A stretch of DNA of 36,579 nt from Oscillospiraceae bacterium (GCA_017541995.1 JAFXYD010000036.1:1-36579), one strand, 5' to 3'; positions 6,624 to 14,640 are shown, counted from the stretch's first letter. Program-made: numbers and translations. The notes: a model not told the origin generated them from the sequence alone.

Positions 6624-7968
6624 GGAAGCGAGCGGTTCCGGCATCAGCACCGGACGGTTTTCCACAGGCTGGTACAACGACAAAAAGATTAACGAAGTCA
6701 TTTTCTGTCGGGAGTTTCTGCGGGAGCATCCGATGATCTGCGTCAAAGGCAGCTTCTTCACGAAAGACGGCCGTGTCGCTGACGAAGGCGCTTTGGAGAA
6801 AAAGATCTACGACAAGCTCGCACTCAAGGTGAAAACAGGTCTGGCCGCAAAGGTGGACAGCCTGATGAAAGCCCTTCGGAAAGAGGCTTATCAGCCCGAC
6901 CTTCCCATTCAGACGGACCGCATCCACGTCGCCAACGGAACCTTGTTTCTGGATGGCACCTTCACCGAAGAAAAGGAATACTGCCGGAACCGGCTTCCGG
7001 TGCGCTACGATCCTAACGCCTGCTTCCCGCCGGAGTGGATCATGTTCCTGGATCAACTTTTGGAGACGAAGGACATCTACACCTTGCAGGAATTTATGGG
7101 ATACTGTCTGATCCCCACCACCAAGGCCCAGAAGATGCTGATGATCATCGGCCAGGGAGGAGAGGGCAAGTCCCGGGTCGGCGTGGTCATGCGAGCGATC
7201 TTCGGCAACAGCATGGTCAACGGCTCCCTGTCCAAAGTGGAGTCTAACCGCTTCGCTCGGGCCGATCTGGAGCACGTCCTGGTCATGGTGGACGACGATA
7301 TGAAGATGGAGGCCCTGCCGGAAACCAACTACCTCAAGCTCATCATCACCGCTGAACTCCCGCTGGACCTGGAACGAAAAGGACAGCAGAGTTACCAGGG
7401 CGAAGTATACGCCCGCTTCCTGGGCTTTGGAAACGGAGCGCTCAAAGCTCTCTACGACCGCAGCGAGGGCTTCTTTCGCCGGCAGATCATCCTGTCCGCG
7501 AAAAAGAAGGACCCGAACCGGGTCGACGATCCTAACCTTTCCGAGAAGCTGACGGCCAACCCGGAGGGCCTGTTTCTCTGGTGCTTCTACGGGCTGCAGC
7601 GGCTGATATCGCAGAACTACCGCTTCACCATCAGCGAGCAGACGCAGGCCAACATGGATGCCGCAGTTTCCGACGGGAATAATGTGGTAGAGTTCCTGCA
7701 ATCGAAAGGTTATATCATCTATTTCTCTGAGGCAGAGGCCAGCACGACGCAGCTCTACCAGGTGTACAAGCTTTGGTGTGAGGATAACGCCTTTGCCCCG
7801 CTGACGCTGCGCAGCTTCAGTCTGCACCTGAACGAGAACCATGAGGCCTGTCAGATCCGTCCCACCAACAACATCTATCTCAAAGGCGGCCGCCGGGTCC
7901 GGGGCTATATCGGCATCGAGCCCACGGAGAAGGTGGAGCAGATCCTGGAGCGCAAGGGAAAGCTCTAA
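6616..7968 (+). CDS. Phage/plasmid P4-type SF3 helicase (D5_N / primase C-terminal family)
   Basis: Superfamily 3 helicase of the P4 alpha/poxvirus D5 type, which unwinds DNA to start element replication. Walker A is GQGGEGKS at residues 179-186 and Walker B is VLVMVDDD with Asp226-Asp228; a motif C region (ITAELPLDLERKG...FLGFGNGALKALYD) and arginine region (EGFFRRQIIL) follow. Residues ~80-170 look like the D5_N helical domain. The C-terminal ~90 residues probably form a winged helix. There is no catalytic prim-pol domain in the N-terminus, so priming may depend on the CHC2 protein at 3368 or on the host. AGGAGG sits 9 bases before the ATG. The gene is coupled to the preceding small gene and followed by the nested palindrome at 7993. 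Confidence 0.85.
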   Translation: MNEEASGSGISTGRFSTGWYNDKKINEVIFCREFLREHPMICVKGSFFTKDGRVADEGALEKKIYDKLALKVKTGLAAKVDSLMKALRKEAYQPDLPIQTDRIHVANGTLFLDGTFTEEKEYCRNRLPVRYDPNACFPPEWIMFLDQLLETKDIYTLQEFMGYCLIPTTKAQKMLMIIGQGGEGKSRVGVVMRAIFGNSMVNGSLSKVESNRFARADLEHVLVMVDDDMKMEALPETNYLKLIITAELPLDLERKGQQSYQGEVYARFLGFGNGALKALYDRSEGFFRRQIILSAKKKDPNRVDDPNLSEKLTANPEGLFLWCFYGLQRLISQNYRFTISEQTQANMDAAVSDGNNVVEFLQSKGYIIYFSEAEASTTQLYQVYKLWCEDNAFAPLTLRSFSLHLNENHEACQIRPTNNIYLKGGRRVRGYIGIEPTEKVEQILERKGKL

Positions 7969-7992
7969 AAATGTAAAGGAGAAACATCGATT

Positions 7993-8106
7993 TATCCGTA
8001 CATGCGTACAACCGTACACAAACCCCGGGAGGGCCGAATTATCGGATGATCACCCGATAATTCGGCCCTTTCCTCCGGGCAGTACACATGTACGCATGTA
8101 CGGATA
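7993..8106. repeat. 114-bp nested palindrome between helicase and integrase genes
   Basis: The outer arms are perfect 18-bp inverted copies (7993-8010 and 8089-8106) built from CCGTACATGCGTACA. Inside is a perfect 15-bp stem GGGCCGAATTATCGG (8031-8045) with 8054-8068, loop 8 bases, followed by TTT. The inner stem could terminate the helicase transcript. The outer arms contain repeated GTAC-bearing units (also ACCGTACAC at 8011-8019 and AGTACAC at 8081-8087), which look like protein binding sites, for example for a replication initiator or integrase. The remaining spacer to 8279 is AT-rich and shows nothing else clear. Confidence 0.75.
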
Positions 8107-8279
8107 GTTTCAACTTCACCCTAATATTTTATTTTTGTTGTCGAAACAACCAAAAGAGAATGAAAAACTTTAGATAAAACGTCAGATAGAAACTTCTTGC
8201 AATCCACCGCAAAAGACGGTATTATGTAAACCGAAATGGACTGGCAAGAACATTTCTATTCTACAGAAAGTGAGGTATT

Positions 8280-9473
8280 ATGCCAGCAAAGAAACGCCGT
8301 GACGCAGGTGACGGCACCATCCGTCTCAGAGCGGATGGCAGATGGGAGGGCCGCTATACTGCCGGCTACCACCCGGAAACAGGAAAACAAATCATGCGTT
8401 CCGTCTACGCAAAAACCAAGCGCGAGGTTCGGGAGAAGCTGAATAAGACCCTGACGGACATTCAGGAAGGGACCTATATCGAGCCGACTTCCATTACCGT
8501 TGGAGAGTGGCTGGACACCTGGCTGAAGGAATACAAAATCAATCTCCGCCCGGAAACCAAGTCCAGCTACGAAATGCACATTCGGGTTCACCTGAAACCA
8601 GATCTCGGGAAGATCCGCTTAAACAAGCTCACGACCCATCAGATCCAGCACCTTTACAATAAGCTGATCAACGAACGCGGCTTATCCCCCAAGACGGTCA
8701 AGAACGTCCACGGGGCTCTGCACGCTGCCCTGGAGCAGGCAAAGATCAACGGTTACCTTCGCGTCAATCCCTCCGAGGGGACGACCCTTCCGAAGATAGA
8801 AAAGGAGGAACTCCAGGTCATGGATTCCCAGGATGTGAGTGCCTTTCTTCGAGCCATCAAAGGGGACGAGTACGAGCTGCCCTTGTTTGTCGCCATATTC
8901 ACTGGCCTTCGGCAGGGAGAGCTGCTCGGCTTGACCTGGGATTGCGTGGACTTCGAAAAGGGAACCCTGCTGATTAACAAGCAGCACAATCGGGCCAAGG
9001 GAGAAAAGGAGTTTCACTTTTCTCCGCTGAAGAACAGCAGACCCCGTTCCCTGACCGCAGCAAGCGCCGTGATGGATGCGCTGAGGTACCAGCAGCGCAG
9101 ACAAGCACAGTGGGCAGCGGAGCTGGGATCGGCATGGGACAATTCCAAGAACCTTGTCTTCACGACGCAAACGGGACGTTATATCAACAACAAGACCCTT
9201 TGGATGAATTTCAAGCGAATTGTGACAGAGCTTGGGATGCCTGATCTTCGCTTCCACGATCTGCGGCACACATTTTCGATCAACAGCCTGCAGGCAGGGG
9301 ACGATATCAAGACGGTCCAGGAGAATCTTGGGCACGCCACCGCGTCCTTCACCCTGGCTACTTACGCCCACGCAACGCTTGGAATGAAGCGGGAAAGCGC
9401 CAATCGAATGGACGCCTTTATCCGCTCCGTGCAGGAAGGTGGCGAAAACCACACGCCTTCAGCTGGAGCGTGA
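8280..9473 (+). CDS. Tyrosine recombinase / integrase (Tn916-Int/phage type)
   Basis: Catalyses site-specific integration and excision of the element. Domain order: N-terminal AP2-like arm-binding region (GTIRLRADGRWEGRYTAG, residues ~11-50), core-binding SAM-like domain (~70-160, TVGEWLDTWLKEY), catalytic domain (~175-380). Catalytic residues are Arg211 (TGLRQGE), His326-x-x-Arg329 (HDLRHT), His352 (LGHA) and nucleophile Tyr362 (TYAHA). 397 residues is full length. GTGAGG lies 5 bases before the ATG. The gene ends 190 bp before the 3' end of tRNA-Tyr; GGGTCA repeats (9486-9540) follow and may be arm sites. The usual preference of such integrases for tRNA 3' ends makes tRNA-Tyr a candidate target, but no duplicated tRNA end was seen. 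Confidence 0.9.
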   Translation: MPAKKRRDAGDGTIRLRADGRWEGRYTAGYHPETGKQIMRSVYAKTKREVREKLNKTLTDIQEGTYIEPTSITVGEWLDTWLKEYKINLRPETKSSYEMHIRVHLKPDLGKIRLNKLTTHQIQHLYNKLINERGLSPKTVKNVHGALHAALEQAKINGYLRVNPSEGTTLPKIEKEELQVMDSQDVSAFLRAIKGDEYELPLFVAIFTGLRQGELLGLTWDCVDFEKGTLLINKQHNRAKGEKEFHFSPLKNSRPRSLTAASAVMDALRYQQRRQAQWAAELGSAWDNSKNLVFTTQTGRYINNKTLWMNFKRIVTELGMPDLRFHDLRHTFSINSLQAGDDIKTVQENLGHATASFTLATYAHATLGMKRESANRMDAFIRSVQEGGENHTPSAGA

Positions 9474-9485
9474 TACACAGTCCAA

Positions 9486-9540
9486 TATGGGTCAAATGAC
9501 CCATACCGTGAAAACGGCTTACGGGTCAGCTAACGGGTCA
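9486..9540. promoter_or_regulatory. GGGTCA repeat cluster after the integrase gene (possible arm-binding sites)
   Basis: TATGGGTCA (9486-9494) and its perfect inverse TGACCCATA (9497-9505) form a dyad with a 2-base centre. ACGGGTCA recurs directly at 9521-9528 and 9533-9540, one turn of DNA apart (12 bp). The spacing and position beside int fit integrase or excisionase arm sites within an attachment region. The rest of 9541-9632 holds nothing I can identify. Confidence 0.4.
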
Positions 9541-9632
9541 GACTTTTCAAGCACGCCCTAAGATCACCCACAAGAGATACAAAACTTGCAAAAAACGCCG
9601 GTTTTCATCCGAAATTCACCCTGAAAAGCCGA

Positions 9633-9660
9633 AAACCCGGACGCTTTCGCGTCCGGGTTT
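9633..9660 (-). terminator. Terminator of the tRNA-Thr/tRNA-Tyr transcript
   Basis: Perfect 12-bp arms AAACCCGGACGC (9633-9644) and 9649-9660 with a 4-base loop form a GC-rich hairpin ending in TTT on the minus strand. It abuts the CCA end of tRNA-Tyr, so it would set the transcript 3' end. Confidence 0.8.
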
Positions 9661-9744
9661 GGTGGGGGAAGGTGGATTCGAACCACCGAAGGCAGTGCCA
9701 GCAGATTTACAGTCTGTCCCCTTTGGCCACTCGGGAATTCCCCC
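9660..9744 (-). tRNA. tRNA-Tyr (GTA)
   Basis: On the minus strand the 7-bp acceptor stem GGGGGAA (9738-9744) pairs with TTCCCCC (9664-9670), discriminator A, and an encoded CCA at 9660-9662. The anticodon loop reads CTGTAAAT with anticodon GTA. The GGTTCGAATCC T-arm and a long variable arm, as expected for bacterial tRNA-Tyr, give about 85 bases. It is co-transcribed with the upstream tRNA-Thr. Confidence 0.95.
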
Positions 9745-9825
9745 ATATTCTTAACTGCTTGCTCTTCGCATTCCGGTTTGTGGGGCCAATTGGCTTCGCC
9801 GCGGAGCTGTGTGCCGCCGGTAGGG

Positions 9826-9901
9826 TGGAGCTGGTAGACGGACTCGAACCCCCGACCTGCTGATTACAAATCAGCTGCTCTACCAACTGAGCTATACCAG
9901 C
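9826..9901 (-). tRNA. tRNA-Thr (TGT)
   Basis: The acceptor stem GCTGGTA (9895-9901) pairs with TACCAGC (9830-9836), with encoded CCA at 9826-9828. The D-arm TAGCTCAGTTGGTAGAG, anticodon loop TTTGTAA (anticodon TGT) and T-arm GGTTCGAGTCC are all present. The length is 76 bases with CCA. It is first in the two-tRNA unit, 23 bases after a consensus promoter -10. Confidence 0.95.
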
Positions 9902-9923
9902 ACGGCTCGAACAAGCATGGATA

Positions 9924-9952
9924 ATTATAGCGAGGGAAGGGCGTTTTGTCAA
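9924..9952 (-). promoter_or_regulatory. Consensus sigma-A promoter for the tRNA unit
   Basis: On the minus strand TTGACA (9947-9952) is separated by exactly 17 bases from TATAAT (9924-9929). It is a perfect consensus on both hexamers, as expected for a stable-RNA promoter, with an A/T-rich tract upstream that could act as an UP element. Confidence 0.85.
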
Positions 9953-10036
9953 GTGATTTTTTTGCTTTTTTCAAAATTTTTTGCCTACCCCTCTGAACGC
10001 GGCTGGCGCTTGGAGAAGATCCATGGCGAAAGCCGG

Positions 10037-10076
10037 AAAAACCCGGGCGGGGGATCCGTGGGATCCGCCGCCCGGG
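10037..10076 (-). terminator. Terminator of glnS
   Basis: On the minus strand a GC-rich stem (about 16 bp, 10042-10076, apex near 10058-10060) is followed by TTTTT (10037-10041). It lies about 17 bases after the glnS stop codon. Confidence 0.85.
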
Positions 10077-10092
10077 CAATGGAATTCGGGGC

Positions 10093-11781
10093 TTACTGCG
10101 CGGGCTTGAAGCTGTCCTTCAGGCTGACGCTGCGGTTGAAGACCAGGTGGCCCTCATGGCTGTCCTTGCTGTCCAGGCAGAAGTAGCCCAGGCGCATGAA
10201 CTGGAAGTGGCCGGGAGGCACCGCACCGGCCAGGGAGGCCTCCACCTTGCAGCCGGTGAGAATCTCCAGAGAGTCCGGGTTCAGGCAGGCCAGGAAGTCC
10301 TTGTCTGCGGCGTCGGGCTCGGGGTCGGAGAAGAGATTGTCGTAAAGCCGAACCTCCGCGTCCTTGGCGGTTCCGGCATCCACCCAGTGGATGGTGGCGC
10401 CCTTCACCTTCCGCCCGTCGGCGGGGTTGCCGCCCCGGGACTCGGGGTCATACTCGGCGTAGATCTCCGCGATGGAGCCGTCGGCGTTCTTTTTGCAGCC
10501 GGTGCAGGTGATGAGGTAAGCGCCCTTGAGCCGGACCTCGTTGCCGGGATAGAGCCGCTTGTACTTGGGGATGGGGGCCTCCAGGAAGTCCTCGGCCTCG
10601 ATCCACAGCTCCCGGGAGAAGCTGACTTCGCGGGTCCCGTCCTCGGGCCGGTTGGGGTTGTTCTCCACCTCGAAGGTCTCGGTCCTGCCCTCAGGGTAGT
10701 TGGTGATGACCAGCTTGACCGGATGCAGAACGGCCATGACCCGCTGGGCGGTCTCGTTCAGATCCTCCCGCAGGCAGTGCTCCAAAAAAGCGTATTCCAC
10801 CGTGGAGGCGTTCTTCGCCACGCCGATGCGCTCACAGAAATTGCGGATGGAGGCGGGGGTGTAGCCCCGGCGGCGCAGGCCGCAGAGGGTGGGCATCCGG
10901 GGATCGTCCCAGCCGGAGACCCGGCCCTCCTCCACCAGCTTGCGGAGCTTGCGCTTGGACATGACGGTGTGGTCGATGCCCAGCCGGGCAAACTCGATCT
11001 GCCGGGGTTTGGCGGGCAGGTCGCAGTTCTCCACCACCCAGTTGTACAGAGGCCGGTGGTCCTCAAACTCCAGGGAGCAGAGGCTGTGGGTGATGTGCTC
11101 CATGGCGTCCTCGATGGGATGGGCAAAGTCGTACATGGGGTAGATGCACCACTTGTCGCCGGTGGCGTGGTGGGGCATGTGGTTGATCCGGTAGATGGCG
11201 GGGTCCCGCATGTTGAAGTTGCCGGAGGCCAGGTCGATCCTGGCCCGGAGGGTCATGGCGCCGTTGGGGAATTCCCCGGCCCGCATCCGGCGGAAGAGAT
11301 CCAGGCTCTCCTCCACGGGACGGTCCCGGTAGGGGGAACGGGCGGGGGTGTTTAGATCGCCCCGGTATTCCTTCATCTGCTCGGGGGTCAGCTGGCAGAC
11401 GTAGGCAAGACCCCGCTTGATGAGATCCTCGGCGCACTCATACATCTTGTCAAAGTACTGGGAGGCATAGTAGAAGCGGTCGCCCCAGTCGAAGCCCAGC
11501 CAGTGGATGTCCTCCTTAATGGCGTCCACGTACTCGGTGTCCTCCTTGGTGGGGTTGGTGTCGTCCATCCGCAGGTTGCACAGGCCGCCGAACTTCTCCG
11601 CGGTGCCGAAGTCGATGCAAAGGGCCTTGCAGTGGCCGATGTGCAGATAGCCGTTGGGCTCCGGCGGGAAGCGGGTGTGCACCGTCATCCCGGCAAAGCG
11701 GCCGCCCTCGGCGATGTCCTCCTCAATAAAGGAATGGATGAAGTTTTTGGATTCAAAGCTTTTGAGTTCTTCTTCTGCCAT
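10093..11781 (-). CDS. glnS: Glutaminyl-tRNA synthetase
   Basis: Class I aminoacyl-tRNA synthetase that charges tRNA-Gln with glutamine in the cytoplasm. The Rossmann fold carries [12 protein letters not shown] with HIGH at residues 47-50, and the KMSKS-type loop reads VMSKR in HTVMSKRKL. Conserved GlnRS stretches include [24 protein letters not shown] and [15 protein letters not shown]. The C-terminal ~230 residues form the two beta-barrel anticodon-binding domains. 562 residues is the usual length. The start is the ATG at 11781 (MAEEELK), with GAGGTG upstream; an in-frame upstream extension overlaps the promoter. Having GlnRS means at least part of Gln-tRNA(Gln) is made directly. The gene is monocistronic and diverges from pyrH. 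Confidence 0.97.
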   Translation of the reverse strand: MAEEELKSFESKNFIHSFIEEDIAEGGRFAGMTVHTRFPPEPNGYLHIGHCKALCIDFGTAEKFGGLCNLRMDDTNPTKEDTEYVDAIKEDIHWLGFDWGDRFYYASQYFDKMYECAEDLIKRGLAYVCQLTPEQMKEYRGDLNTPARSPYRDRPVEESLDLFRRMRAGEFPNGAMTLRARIDLASGNFNMRDPAIYRINHMPHHATGDKWCIYPMYDFAHPIEDAMEHITHSLCSLEFEDHRPLYNWVVENCDLPAKPRQIEFARLGIDHTVMSKRKLRKLVEEGRVSGWDDPRMPTLCGLRRRGYTPASIRNFCERIGVAKNASTVEYAFLEHCLREDLNETAQRVMAVLHPVKLVITNYPEGRTETFEVENNPNRPEDGTREVSFSRELWIEAEDFLEAPIPKYKRLYPGNEVRLKGAYLITCTGCKKNADGSIAEIYAEYDPESRGGNPADGRKVKGATIHWVDAGTAKDAEVRLYDNLFSDPEPDAADKDFLACLNPDSLEILTGCKVEASLAGAVPPGHFQFMRLGYFCLDSKDSHEGHLVFNRSVSLKDSFKPAQ

Positions 11782-11811
11782 TGTGAACACCTCACAGAAA
11801 AAATTTCTTAT

Positions 11812-11840
11812 ATTATACAATAGCGATACCGGGATTGCAA
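11812..11840 (-). promoter_or_regulatory. Promoter of glnS
   Basis: On the minus strand TTGCAA (11835-11840), 17-base spacer, TATAAT (11812-11817). It lies about 30 bases before the glnS start codon, leaving a short leader with no room for a T-box; none is visible. Confidence 0.75.
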
Positions 11841-11898
11841 GAATTTTTTCGTATGGCCGTCTGTCTGAAAAAATGTTGCCTGTTTACAAAAATTTTAG

Positions 11899-11927
11899 TT
11901 GTCATTCCGGGAGAAATACGGTAAAAT
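11899..11927 (+). promoter_or_regulatory. Promoter of pyrH
   Basis: TTGTCA (11899-11904), 17-base spacer, TAAAAT (11922-11927). It gives the core cluster its own promoter, which fits the absence of rpsB-tsf upstream. The transcript leader would be about 175 bases and includes the GGCAACA array. Confidence 0.65.
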
Positions 11928-11934
11928 ACAATTT

Positions 11935-11996
11935 GGCAACAGGCAACAGGCAACAGGCAACAGGCAACAGGCAACAGGCAACAGGCAACAGGCAAC
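11935..11996. repeat. Tandem 7-bp repeat array (GGCAACA)n, about nine copies
   Basis: An uninterrupted array of GGCAACA starts right after the predicted pyrH -10 and lies within the leader. The same unit recurs near 34015-34050 and 36408-36434. An opposite-strand reading as repeated CCLLPVA is an artefact, not a gene. A run of this kind is prone to slippage. Confidence 0.9.
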
Positions 11997-12062
11997 GGGG
12001 GACGCGCCGCGTCCGTCAAATCCTTTGTCATCGATCAAATGGCAATTTGATCGATACCTTCC

Positions 12063-12090
12063 CTGACACCTAAGAACTGACACCTAAGAA
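12063..12090. repeat. Two tandem copies of a 14-bp repeat before pyrH
   Basis: CTGACACCTAAGAA occurs at 12063-12076 and 12077-12090, followed by a partial third copy CTGA. It ends at the AAGGAG ribosome binding site of pyrH (12096-12101). Confidence 0.85.
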
Positions 12091-12109
12091 CTGAAAAGGA
12101 GTGTTTCTC

Positions 12110-12829
12110 TTGGCAAACGAGATCAAATATAAACGGGTGCTGCTGAAGGTCAGCGGCGAGGCTCTGGCGGGGGACGCCCACCGGGGACTGGACTTCAAGG
12201 TCATCGGACAGGTCTGCGAGGTCGTCAAGCGCTGCGTGGAGGACGGCGTGCAGATCGGCGTCGTGGTGGGCGGCGGCAACTTCTGGCGCGGCCTCAAGGA
12301 CGGCGGCGACCGGATGCAGCGGGTCCGGGCGGATCACATGGGGATGCTGGCCACCGCCATCAACGCCCTGGCGGTCTGCGACGCCCTGGAGCAGCACGGC
12401 GTTCCGGCACGGGTCATGACGGCCATCGACATGCCCCGGATTGCCGAGCCCTACGTCCGGGATAAGGCCATTCGGCACCTGGAAAAGGGCCGGGTGGTGA
12501 TCTTCGGCTGCGGCACCGGCAATCCCTTCTTCTCCACCGACACCGGCGCGGTGCTCAAGGCCGTGGAGATCGGCGCCGATGCGATTTTGCTGGCGAAGAA
12601 CATCGACGGCGTCTATTCCGCCGACCCCAACAAGGATCCCGCCGCCGTGAAGTTTGACCGCATCAGCTTTGACGAGGTCCTGGCCCGCCGCCTGGGGGTC
12701 ATGGACTCCACCGCCACCAGCCTGGCTATGGACAATCACATGCCCATTCTGGTTTTCGCCCTGAAGGATCCCGAGAATATTTACCGTGTGGTACACGGTG
12801 AGAACGTGGGAACGCTTGTCACGGAATAG
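12110..12829 (+). CDS. pyrH: UMP kinase
   Basis: Hexameric amino-acid-kinase-fold enzyme that phosphorylates UMP to UDP with ATP, in pyrimidine nucleotide synthesis. Visible motifs: KVSGEAL near the N-terminus, VVVGGGNFWRG glycine loop, DHMGMLATAINALA, and the GTGNPFFSTDTGA nucleotide-binding stretch followed by KNIDGVYSADP. About 239 residues, normal length. The start is probably the TTG at 12110, 8 bases after AAGGAG; the in-frame GTG at 12101 overlaps the Shine-Dalgarno. In most Firmicutes pyrH is followed within a few bases by frr; here an IS110-type element separates them. It sits first in the rightward core cluster under its own promoter. Confidence 0.97.
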   Translation: MANEIKYKRVLLKVSGEALAGDAHRGLDFKVIGQVCEVVKRCVEDGVQIGVVVGGGNFWRGLKDGGDRMQRVRADHMGMLATAINALAVCDALEQHGVPARVMTAIDMPRIAEPYVRDKAIRHLEKGRVVIFGCGTGNPFFSTDTGAVLKAVEIGADAILLAKNIDGVYSADPNKDPAAVKFDRISFDEVLARRLGVMDSTATSLAMDNHMPILVFALKDPENIYRVVHGENVGTLVTE

Positions 12830-12868
12830 AATAAAAGGAGCATTCCTGTAATTCGTAAAGAGCGCTAA

Positions 12869-12897
12869 TTGAAAAGAAACGAACCTCGCGGTAAAAT
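12869..12897 (+). promoter_or_regulatory. Promoter of the IS110-type transposase
   Basis: TTGAAA (12869-12874), 17-base spacer, TAAAAT (12892-12897), inside the left end of the element. It could also read through into frr. A small hairpin ACCTC/GAGGT overlaps its -10 region. Confidence 0.55.
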
Positions 12898-12949
12898 TGA
12901 GGTGCATCTTGGCCGGATGTTATCACCACAAAGAAACCGGAGGTTCACC

Positions 12950-14233
12950 ATGGATTATACACAAAATGCCAAGATTTCGCAAGTATCTGAGCAAACTTTA
13001 ATTCTCGGAGTGGATGTAGGCAGCGAGGTTCATTTCACCAGGGCATTCAACTGGCGCGGGATGGAACTGAGCAGAAAGCCATTTCACTTCACAAACGACG
13101 CCGTTGGCTTCCAGAGCTTTCTCCGCTGGGCCGACACCTACGCCAAGACGGCGAAAGCGGAGAAGGTTCTGGTCGGCTGCGAGCCGACAGGACACTACTG
13201 GTTCAATCTGGCCAAGTATGTAACCGAACAAGGGATGACGCTGGTCCTGGTCAATCCCTATCACGTCAAACAAGCCAAGGAACTGGATGACAACAGCCCC
13301 AGCAAGAATGATCGCAAGGACCCCAAAACGATCGCGCAGCTTGTCAAGGACGGCAGATATGTGATTCCGTATTTACCGGATGGCATCTACGCCGAACTGC
13401 GGTCTGCGGTCGCAACCCGGGACAGAATCATCAAGGAGCAGAACGCGCTGACGAATCGGATCAAGCGGATGCTCAAGATGTACTTCCCGGAATATCTCAA
13501 GGTTTACAAGAAATTCTCGGCGGAAAGCGGCATGCTTCTGCTGGAGACGGCACCGTTCCCGGCGGATATTCTTCGCCTGGGCGCAGAGGGTGTCAATCAG
13601 ATCTGGCGCGCGCACAAGCTCCGTGCGGTCGGCATGAAGAGGGCAATGACCCTGGTAAAGGCCGCGCAAAGCAGTGTCGGATTGGATGCAGGCCCCTGCG
13701 TCCGGCTGGAGCTGCAGCTGCTGCTGGAGGATTTCAGGACCAAGCAGGCACAACTGGAAGCAATTACAAGGGTGCTGGAAGCGGAAACGCTGAAGGTGCC
13801 GAACGTGGAGAAGCTGCTCGCCATCAAGGGCGTGGGGCTGATCACGGTCGCAGGGTTTCTGGCCGAGGTCGGCGAAGTCGGACGTTTTGACTCGCCAAAG
13901 CAGATCCAGAAGCTTGCGGGGCTGGAGCTGAAAGAAAACAGCTCCGGCAAGCACAAGGGCAGGACTTCCATCAGCAAACGCGGGCGGAAGCGACTGCGCA
14001 GAGTCTTATTTCAGGCAGTGCTGCCGTTGATCCGGAGCAACGCCGAGTTCCGTGAGGTATACGAATACTACACGACCCGGCAGAGCAATCCGCTCAAGGG
14101 CAAGCAGGCCGTCGTGGCGGTGGGCTGCAAGCTGATCCGCATCTTCTATGCGATCCTGACCAAGGGAATCGACTACGATGCGAACCGGCTGCGTTCGGAC
14201 ATTCTCCGTCCGGAACAGCGCCGGGCCGCCTGA
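12950..14233 (+). CDS. IS110 family transposase (DEDD-Tnp_IS110 plus Transposase_20)
   Basis: RuvC-like recombinase that moves the element with a guide RNA. The N-terminal DEDD domain shows Asp22 (GVDVGS), Glu78 (GCEPTGHYW) and Asp121/Asp124 (KNDRKDPK). A helical linker spans ~170-290. The C-terminal Transposase_20 domain has IKGVGLITVAGFLAEVG and the catalytic-serine region ENSSGKHKGRTSISKRG with Ser331/Ser332, then RKRLRRVLFQAV. 427 residues is typical. The start is the ATG at 12950 after GGAGG; the in-frame upstream codons overlap the promoter. It looks intact and probably active. It stands alone in the element, inserted in an essential gene cluster. Confidence 0.93.
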   Translation: MDYTQNAKISQVSEQTLILGVDVGSEVHFTRAFNWRGMELSRKPFHFTNDAVGFQSFLRWADTYAKTAKAEKVLVGCEPTGHYWFNLAKYVTEQGMTLVLVNPYHVKQAKELDDNSPSKNDRKDPKTIAQLVKDGRYVIPYLPDGIYAELRSAVATRDRIIKEQNALTNRIKRMLKMYFPEYLKVYKKFSAESGMLLLETAPFPADILRLGAEGVNQIWRAHKLRAVGMKRAMTLVKAAQSSVGLDAGPCVRLELQLLLEDFRTKQAQLEAITRVLEAETLKVPNVEKLLAIKGVGLITVAGFLAEVGEVGRFDSPKQIQKLAGLELKENSSGKHKGRTSISKRGRKRLRRVLFQAVLPLIRSNAEFREVYEYYTTRQSNPLKGKQAVVAVGCKLIRIFYAILTKGIDYDANRLRSDILRPEQRRAA

Positions 14234-14239
14234 GCAAAC

Positions 14240-14640
14240 ACACAATCATACCGCATCTGGGAAAACGTCCGCCAACAATGGCGCCGGATGACGGGAATGC
14301 AGATCGACAACAGAGAGAGCCGGTTAGCCGCGAAGTTATTATCCGTAGGGCATTGACCCTGTGAAGGAGCAGACGCGGCACCCACTGTGGACAGGCAGAA
14401 CGAAGGAATTGAGGACGCCGCCGAGCTGCGGCTGATCCTGTTGGACATGGGAGGTTTGCTGCCGCAGAGCGGAGGGAAACAAGATTGGCCTTCATACAGG
14501 GGCAAGACGTTTCCTTTGGTATACCTTTCGGACCCGAGAATCGCGCAAATCCCTGCTGATTTGACGCCGCAAGACGTCCACAAGCTCTGCCTGCTGTCGA
14601 GAAACCAAATCAAGCCTTTCTCAAGAATCCTTGCTATTTC
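14240..14640 (+). ncRNA. Candidate guide (bridge/seek) RNA region of the IS110-type element
   Basis: This ~400-bp stretch carries no convincing gene. IS110-family elements encode a structured RNA in a non-coding end; in the IS1111 group it lies downstream of the transposase. Two octamers match the sequence flanking the insertion: AAGGAGCA (14364-14371) equals the left flank at 12835-12842, and TTGGACAT (14441-14448) equals the right flank at 14649-14656. CAGGCA (14391-14396) also matches the element's right end (14641-14646 region). A hairpin GCCGC-CGAGCT-GCGGC lies between. RNA limits are unknown, and the second octamer is in the direct rather than complementary orientation, so the assignment is tentative. 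Confidence 0.45.

Larger units (their letters stand above)
1234..9540. mobile_element. Putative integrative mobilizable element (MobV relaxase, P4-type helicase, tyrosine integrase)
   Basis: The block combines a tyrosine integrase at one end, an excisionase-like HTH protein, a MobV relaxase with an adjacent oriT, a split replication module (CHC2 primase domain and SF3 helicase) and hypothetical genes. No type IV coupling protein or mating-pore gene is present, so it would need a helper conjugative element. Ends are approximate. The integrase lies 190 bp from the 3' end of tRNA-Tyr, but I found no second copy of that tRNA end near the left side, so the attachment site is not settled. The GH13 fragment may lie inside or outside the element. 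Confidence 0.7.

Noticed and set aside
9660..9744. tRNA-Tyr 3' end as the proven attachment site of the element
   Set aside because: Position fits, but no second copy of the tRNA 3' end was found in 1-3300, and an intact terminator abuts the tRNA; left as a possibility only.
9925..11781. T-box riboswitch before glnS
   Set aside because: The leader between the promoter and start codon is only about 30 bases, too short, and no T-box sequence is visible.
11813..12083. Open frames reading repeated CCLLPVA
   Set aside because: They are translations of the GGCAACA repeat array on the opposite strand; there is no ribosome binding site and the same artefact appears at the other arrays.
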